DNA of 64,000 bases from Batillaria attramentaria (Eukaryota > Mollusca > Gastropoda > Batillariidae): positions 198,501 through 262,500 of the forward strand of contig JACVVK020000449.1 of NCBI GenBank assembly GCA_018292915.2, read 5' to 3'. The notes beneath the pieces were generated by a model. The model was given only the letters and a program-made list of their open reading frames with translations, was not told the origin of the DNA and searched no databases. The position numbers were made by a program, and so were the translations under genes. Positions 11,990-20,275 of the stretch are shown one piece after another. The stretch's first letter is position 1, and every line of letters starts with the position of its first letter.

Positions 11990-14900
11990 ACACACACACA
12001 CACACACACACACGCATGCACACACACACACACACACCGGTACAACATACAACCCTCCTCCTGGGCATCCAAATTCAGTGCAGTAAACAGCATAACACAC
12101 TGTTCGCATGCAGTGTAATATTTTGGTGCTTTGTCGCTGCTTTCATGAGATCTTTTTTCTTCTTCAGTTGTCCTTCATAGCAGAGGTGCCGGCCCTAGGT
12201 CTGGCCGTCTACTCTGTGCGTCAGGTCCCCAGTTCAGACGACGTCCGCAACCATATCGCCACCACTACCTTCCTCAACTCAAAACATGCACCAGAAATGA
12301 AAGGGTATTTTGACCGTTTTCGTTTTCCTTGCAGAATGAGTGAATTGCTGTAACAATATATTGAGCCAGCGTCTGCTGGGATACCACACTATATAAAAGC
12401 AACTATGATTATTATTATTAAAAAATTAGTACCCGCCCAGTATATGGATGACAGTGTACATCTGTTAACTCGTAAGACCCCAAACTTGATCATCCCCTGC
12501 TCACTATGTTATAAGACTGGTTAAAAAAAAAACCAAGCCACTGCACACCGGTAGGAGCCACTTCAAGCCACTATTATGAAAGGCGTGGGTTTTTCCCGCT
12601 AGGCCTGAGACCGCTGCAGATTGTATAATAGTGGCTTGAAATGACTCCTAGTGATCTGAAGATTTGAAGTAAAACTGCGAGTTTTGCATGGGGTTTTAAG
12701 AGTTAATACATTTCTGAGATCAACAGGGGAGCCGGGGTGCCCGAATGGTAGAGCGTTGGACTTCTAATGCTCGGGTCGTGAGTTCGTATCCCGGCTGGAG
12801 CCAAATATTTGTGCTGGCTTTTTCATACCGTTGCCCTGTCTTTGATATCACCCGTCTGTGGTGGAAAGGGACGTTAACCTTTACGCATCGGGACGCGAGC
12901 CGACTCGCGTCACTCTCAACAGCCGTAGGCACCGAGCCGCGAACCGATTCGCGTCATCCTAAACAGCCAGCAGCTGCATGCGCGTCAGCAGGGAAGTAGT
13001 CACTGGCCAAGCTCGCGATGTCAAAGAGTTAAACCCCAAAACACCCACCCACCCACCCACCCTCTGAGGTCAACATTCCTGTGTTCAATACATGCTTTTG
13101 ACACAAGAGCCCTTGCCTCTTTCAGTGACCTGTTCCCAGTTCAGACGTCAAGCAGTCCAGAAGATTTCACCATCAAGAACACAGTGTTAGAGGCAACGTT
13201 CGCAGGAACCACTGGTTTGCTCAAGGTTTGCCTTTTTTTTTAAATTTACATATTTTGCCTTTGTTTTAGTTTACATTTGTAAATGAGTCTGTGTCATAAT
13301 TCCCAGTTGTCTGTCTGGTGAAGTTTAATGTTAGCATTTTGCAGAAACTATGAATAGAAGAAACGTCAAACTTTACTGTTTACATTATGGTGGTTTGTGG
13401 GAAGGCCTTTCAAAAAATGTCATGTTTAACCGCCTTGCCCAGAAGTCAAAATCTCAGCGTCATGATGTTAGTTCCAAAAATTCCTGTTTTGTCCGCAAGC
13501 AGAGTCACCATGCAAGCAACCCAAACTTTGCATAATTGAAGCTGGGTATCGAGAACTTCCATGTACAATTTCAGATGACCTTGCCCGGAGGTCAGGGTCA
13601 TAGGTTTGGACAAAAGTTTCAGGAATTGCCAGTTTGGAAGAAGACTGGCTTAAGCTCAGCAACTGCAACAATAGCCACACTGATCTCAGCACGATGATAC
13701 TTGCGTTAAAGATCTATTATTAAATGACCTTGTGCAGAGGTCAAGGTCGTGTTGTGCCGGTGAAAGTTCCTGGAAAAGGTAAGGAGGTGGTGGGGAATTT
13801 GGAGCTTTGGTTGCCATACCCTACTACTCAAGATAAGATAAAGTGGTTTTTTTCCCCCCTCTAATTGCAGTCAGTGAAGGTGCTGGCAACAGGGAAGGTA
13901 CATGCAGCCAATATTCAGTTTGTCATGTACGGAGTCCGCAACACAAAGGAGAAATCAGGTGCTTACCTCTTCCTACCCGATGGCAGAGGAACTGTAAGTA
14001 ATCACTAGGTTTCCTAATTTTTTATACGAAACCCCCAAACACCCACCCACCCTCTTAATTTTTTATACACGTGTATTTCAATATCTGCTTTTGACTGGGG
14101 AGGCATCGTTTGGGTTTCTGTTGTCACACAGGAAAATGTCTTTTTTTCCCCATCAAAGTAGGAAAAAAAAAAAATGGAGAACACACACACACACACACAC
14201 ACTGCCTTGTTCATTCACTGAATCAGATCTAGAATTCTACTAGAGTATGGTCTTGGTTCACTTGAAGTTGTCAGTTTTTGTGGTGTCCGCGTAACAGTTG
14301 TAACTCTGTCCCATACTCGAGCCAACTCACCACATTGTGTCGATTGTGTTCTGATGAAATTGGCGGTTCAGCAGTTACATCATCGAAAGATTTAAAAGCT
14401 AACAGTGAAGGCAAAAACAAACAAAAGAAAAACACTTGACAGCAGTATTTCTCCTACGGATATACCAGATGACATGATACTATAGGAGATCCCCCCCCTG
14501 TACCCCCACGACTTCAGTCAGAAGCGTTAGCGTACTTGGCAGCAAGAGGGATAACCCTCTGTTGACTCTTTTGCCCTAGTGAGTTAGCCTGGCACGTGAC
14601 TCCCAAGTCACCTGACCCAACGCCCAATCGCCAGTTTCCCACCTGGCTTGCCTACCAGCAAGACGTGCCCCCCGCGCTGCTCGGCAAGCGAGCTTGCACG
14701 ATGTTCACCCTTTGCCTCTGGACAAAAACTCTTTACAAGTAGTGCAATGTATGCAGAACATTCACAACCATTGTTTCCTTTCATCAGCCCATCGTGGAGA
14801 GTAACCCGCTGATCCGCATCATGCGTGGGCCAATAGTGTCCGAGGTACAGGTGTTCTTCCAGCATGTGCATCATATTGTGCGACTGATCAACTCCCCAGG

Positions 14901-15697
14901 TGAGAGCCAGTAATAACTGAACCAACAGACACACAGAAATACCTGTGCAGCTTATTTTTAAATTGTGATGTGGCATGCGAAAAAAAAGGCTAAAATCATT
15001 TTGAGCAAGACCAAGAAAAGGTCACCAGGCACATTGACCACTGTCCCTCCCAGTATCAAAGAATTGTAGCTGATCAACTATCACTATACTAAGCAAATAA
15101 AAGCGACACAAAAGGGACAGAAACCACTTAACTTTGACAAAGGACGGCACGGGTCGACGTTTCGGCTTACGCCTTCTTCAGGACATAAACAAAAGTGTCT
15201 GCTGCCATCAGTGGTTTGTTTATGTCCTGAAGAAGGCGTAAGCCGAAACGTCGACCTGTGCCGTCCTTTGTCAAAGTTAAGTGGTTTCTGTCCCTTTTGT
15301 GTCGCTTTTATTTGCTTAACTTGTAACCACTTCGCAGTCATTACCGTTTCCGTTTCTATCACTATACTGTTTTTGTTTGTTTGTGTAGCATCTGGTAGGA
15401 CATGTGCATGGTTTAAGTGTTTTCCACAAGAATTCATCACTCCAAAAAGATATTTTGATATTTTGGCCATGTTTTTGCATGCTGCAACACAAATGTCTGA
15501 TATGTGCAGTTACACCTTTTAGGTATTCAACTGCAGAGGGCAGGAGTAACCTTACTTCCCTCTGACACTGGCCAAGTTGGATAAGATATAAAATAATTGA
15601 TTGCCATTTGTGTTGATTGCAATCAAGAGTAAAGACATTGGAATGCGTAGTGATGTGAGGTCTAGATAGCCACCACACCACACCGCACACGCTTGAG

Positions 15698-15776
<79 letters not shown>

Positions 15777-15847
15777 TCCAGTACACTCTCTGTCCCATAC
15801 ACACACACACACACACACACTCCAGTACACACTTTGACCCACACACA

Positions 15848-15888
<41 letters not shown>

Positions 15889-15915
15889 CAGTACACACTC
15901 TGACCCCCCCCCCCC

Positions 15916-15946
<31 letters not shown>

Positions 15947-16054
15947 ACACACACACACACACACTCACACACACCCTCACTCCAGTACACACTCTGACCC
16001 CCCCCCCCCCCCCACACACACACACACACACACACTCCAGTACACTCTCTGACC

Positions 16055-16091
<37 letters not shown>

Positions 16092-16211
16092 CAGTACACA
16101 CTCTGACCCCCCCCCCCCCCCCACACACACACACACACACACACACCCTCACTCCAGAACACTCTGACCCACACACACACACACACACACACTCCAGTAC
16201 ACTCTCTGACC

Positions 16212-16242
<31 letters not shown>

Positions 16243-16271
16243 ACACACACCCTCACTCCAGTACACACACT

Positions 16272-16330
<59 letters not shown>

Positions 16331-17579
16331 TTTCGCCAGAACTATGCAACAGTGACCGTTTCAGCCAATGTATGGGCAGATTTTGCCAAGCAGAATCGTG
16401 GCGGCTGACACATGTGGGTAGTTTTAACACCGCAGTTGCCTCATAGTGAACGTTTACCTGCTCTCCCTTCTGAAAGAACTTCACCAGCACCACCACACAA
16501 CAAAAGCGTATCATTGTTTCCATTCTCTCTCTTGTTTCAGGGGTTGACGGGGTGTCCCTCGACATCCACAACATTGTGGACATTCGCAACCAGGGCAACA
16601 AGGAGATCGCCATGCGCATCAACACGGACATTGCTAATACGGACCGAGTTTTCTTCACTGATCTGAACGGATTCCAGGTACTGCAGCAGTCTCTTGGTCG
16701 TGCACGAGCTTTGAACCTAAGCGGTTCAGTAATGACCGTTGATCATCACATGCAGTGATCGTTTGACTCAGCATTAGAACCTGCACCGTATCGTTCATAG
16801 TTTCCGAACTGGAATAAAACGTATATGTTTCTGACAAGAATTGCAGAACTCGGCCCTTTCCTGCGGTCCCAAACCACAAGGACCTTCAAGCAGCATCATG
16901 CCCTCATCCTCATCATCACGCTTCTGAGCCCTCTGTGAATGCCACCCTCAAACTGAAAAAACAAAAAAACAAACCGCACTGTAGCTGGCAAAGAGTTTTG
17001 TTGGGAGCGAAAAAAAAAATGTGCAGTTTGTTGGATTGCGACTAGCTCTGCTTTGATAACACTGACAAAAATCTGTTCCCGATTTTCAGATGCAGAGACG
17101 TCAGACGCTGGACAAGCTTCCGCTTCAGGCGAACGTCTACCCCATGCCGTCCACTTTTTTCATGCAGGATTCAAAGTCGCGTTTCAGCATTCTGTCCGGC
17201 CAGGCACTCGGGGTTCACTTGCAACAGCAGGGTAAGGTTAATGTGATACATAGGTTAGCAGCTGGGTTGAAGGGTAGACAGGTGTGTGTGTGTGTGTGTG
17301 TGTGTGTGAGTGAGCAGAAGAAAGTTTCTTAAATAGCTTGAATATTTATTTGTCATTTAGTGTTTTTGTTCTTGTTGCTTTGTTGTTTGTTTATTTGTTG
17401 TTTGTGTGTTTAGGGTTGTGGGTAAGGGTTTGGAGGTTTTGTTTTTGGTTTTGTTGTTAGTGTGTGTGTGTGTGTGTGGTGGAGGAGGGGGGGGGGTGGG
17501 TGGGAGATAAGTTTGCTCTATGTGTGTGTGTGTGTGTGTGTGTGGTGGAGGAGGAGGGGTGGGTGGGAGATACGTTTGC

Positions 17580-17614
<35 letters not shown>

Positions 17615-17644
17615 TGGAGGGGGGTGGGTGGGAGATACATTTGC

Positions 17645-17702
<58 letters not shown>

Positions 17703-18697
17703 CCTGTTGCATCTTGAATGGCAGCAGATACTTTTTATTTTAACTAGCTGACCTCTGGACCAAATTTAGCCATGTTAACCAGTTCCACGGTGAAGTGACA
17801 TGATTTAAATTAGATAACACTTTATTTATACCTGGGTTTGGAAATTGCAAGACGTCCACAGAAAAAAAGACATTGCATTTGCGCTGAATGTGACCTTTGT
17901 TGATTAAAAAGGATTTTTTGGGCTTATGGGTAAGTCTCAAAGGGAAGCCTCTACTCGCTCATTTTTTATCGGTCAGTATTATTGTGTGAACTGTATGGTT
18001 TACCTGCAGGACAAGTGGATGTGATGTTGGACAGACGTCTGAATCAGGACGACGGGCGAGGCCTGGTCCAGGGTGTGCTGGACAATCGTCGCACACCGAA
18101 TAACTTCCGTGTGATGTTTGAGGACCAGGAGATACCCCCACAGGTTTGTTTAGTGTCCCCCCCCCCCCCCCTCCACCCCCTCCTCACCTCCAAAAGTGTG
18201 TTCTCACCTCTGAAACACTTTATGTCATTCCAAAATGGAGCAAACGGAAAAAAATTTCTGAAGTGAGGCGTTGCCCCGTAGTCCCTCAGCAGGGCGCTGA
18301 CTCTGCAGCTCGGCCTAGGTTTCAGCCCTTCTGTCTTTTAAGTTGTTTCTCTATAGAGAATAGAGAAACAACTTTATAGGATGGGGCAGATTTTAGTCAA
18401 ATTCTAAAAATTTTCCTCCAGATAAGTATTTCCGTCTCTGAAGCACATCAGATCATGGAAAAATGCACCAAACTGCACAGTTTTTAATCAGAAGTTTTGA
18501 AAAAAAAAAAGTCCGGGAAGGAGGGGTGGGGGGGTTGCAGGCCCCCTGGACGCTCCTAGTGTAACGCGTCAGCTTAGTAGATGTGTAATAATAATAATAA
18601 TAATAAAGGGTATTTGTGGCGCCTCATCTCACAAGAGCTCAGAGCGCGTACATAAACTACACATAACACACAAAAAACATAAACATATATAACGTAC

Positions 18698-18733
<36 letters not shown>

Positions 18734-20224
18734 TTTTTTGCAGGTGGCATGCAGAGATGGGGAGGGGAGGGGGGGGGGGGGGGCTTTGGCACTAAATGCC
18801 GCACACTTTTCCCCCTTTTGGATCATTGACCATTTTAAGCCCTGTAATCGTTGCCGGCCTGTGAGGTGCTGTCACTGTGCAGGTGTCTAGGTGGTGTGAC
18901 TTGAAACACAACCAAAAGAGTTCAGAATGATCGGCGAGCGTAGAATTGATGGAAGGTGTGCCTTTAAGTTCACATGTAGCCTCCACTTTCTCAAGTGTTA
19001 TTCAGGCTGTTGAATTTTCAGTCGTTTGGCAATTTCTGGGCTGTTTTCAGCTGAATTTCCTACCCTTTCAGCCAAAAAAAAAAAAAAAAAATCTAAATTT
19101 CAGTCATGGAAAACTGAGGGAAAAAAGGTTGCACACACAGTCGTATATGGATACATGTAATGCCATATATGGTCAGTCTAACTTCATTTTTTTTTAAGAC
19201 TTGCGTATCATAACCAAGGCAGTATTTTACTTTTGGGTGCCAGGAGATGCCTTTAAATATGCTTAAAAAAAAAAAAAATCAGAAGTGAGGCATTGCCCCG
19301 TAGTCCCTCAGCCCCCCCCCCCCCCCCCCAACTCTTTTGCCAGCTCCAGTGGTGTTCGTCCCAGGTCATGGGTGTAATCCATGGAGGGCTCGAAAGCTGG
19401 GGCAATTTTTTAATTATGCATGAGGGTAGGAGCCGAGCTAGGTAGGAAAAAATCCCGCTTGTCTTGGCTGGGACTCGAACTCGGGTCTCCTGGTCATGGT
19501 CCGAAGTGCTAACCACTATACTACAGGGACTGGTCTTTTGGGGGGTTTTTTGCTGTTTTTTTTTTTTTGGGGGGGGGGGGGGGGGGTGTTTGTGTTTTTT
19601 CCTCGGCAATTCCCTAGCCTGGTTATTTACGTGTATCTTTTTTTTCCAGAAACTACAGTCAGCTGTGGCCTACCCCTCTCTCCTTGCCCATCAGTCCCTG
19701 CTCTACCTCACACAACCCGTCTTCACCATGCCGCGCAGTCCCAAACGTGACGCCGACGCTCCAAAATTCGTCCCGTCCCTGGCTCCCATGCGTCAAGATC
19801 TGCCCTGCGAGATTCACCTGCTCAACTTGAGAACTATGCAGAACAAGGACGACAATCCCAACCTGAAGTTCATCCCGCGTGAGTCGACAGCGCTGCTGCT
19901 GCACCATCAGGGGAGCGACTGTAGCTTCCCACTGCACAGCGTGTCCTGTCGCCCAAATGACGGGAAGGTGGGTTGGTGTTCTCTCTAAGGGGTGAACCGT
20001 GGATCAGTAGGTGACTTGTTCAACTTTAGCAGGTGTCATGGTGAAGGGTGGGTGCAACCCCAAGTGGAGGTGTGATATGTGGTGAGTTTTTTTTTTTTGG
20101 TGGGGTGGGGGTGAAAATAGGTAGGTAGGTGGTGCTGCTGCACCGTGGGGACATACTTCTCCTAGGGGAAGCAACCTGCGCTTCTAAAAAGGTGTAACGA
20201 AGTACTAAGAAAGAAAAAAGGTGA

Positions 20225-20275
<51 letters not shown>

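Noticed and set aside
15316..16326. 336-codon minus-strand open frame, almost entirely Cys-Val
   Set aside because: It is a translation of (CA)n/(TG)n minisatellite DNA, not a protein.
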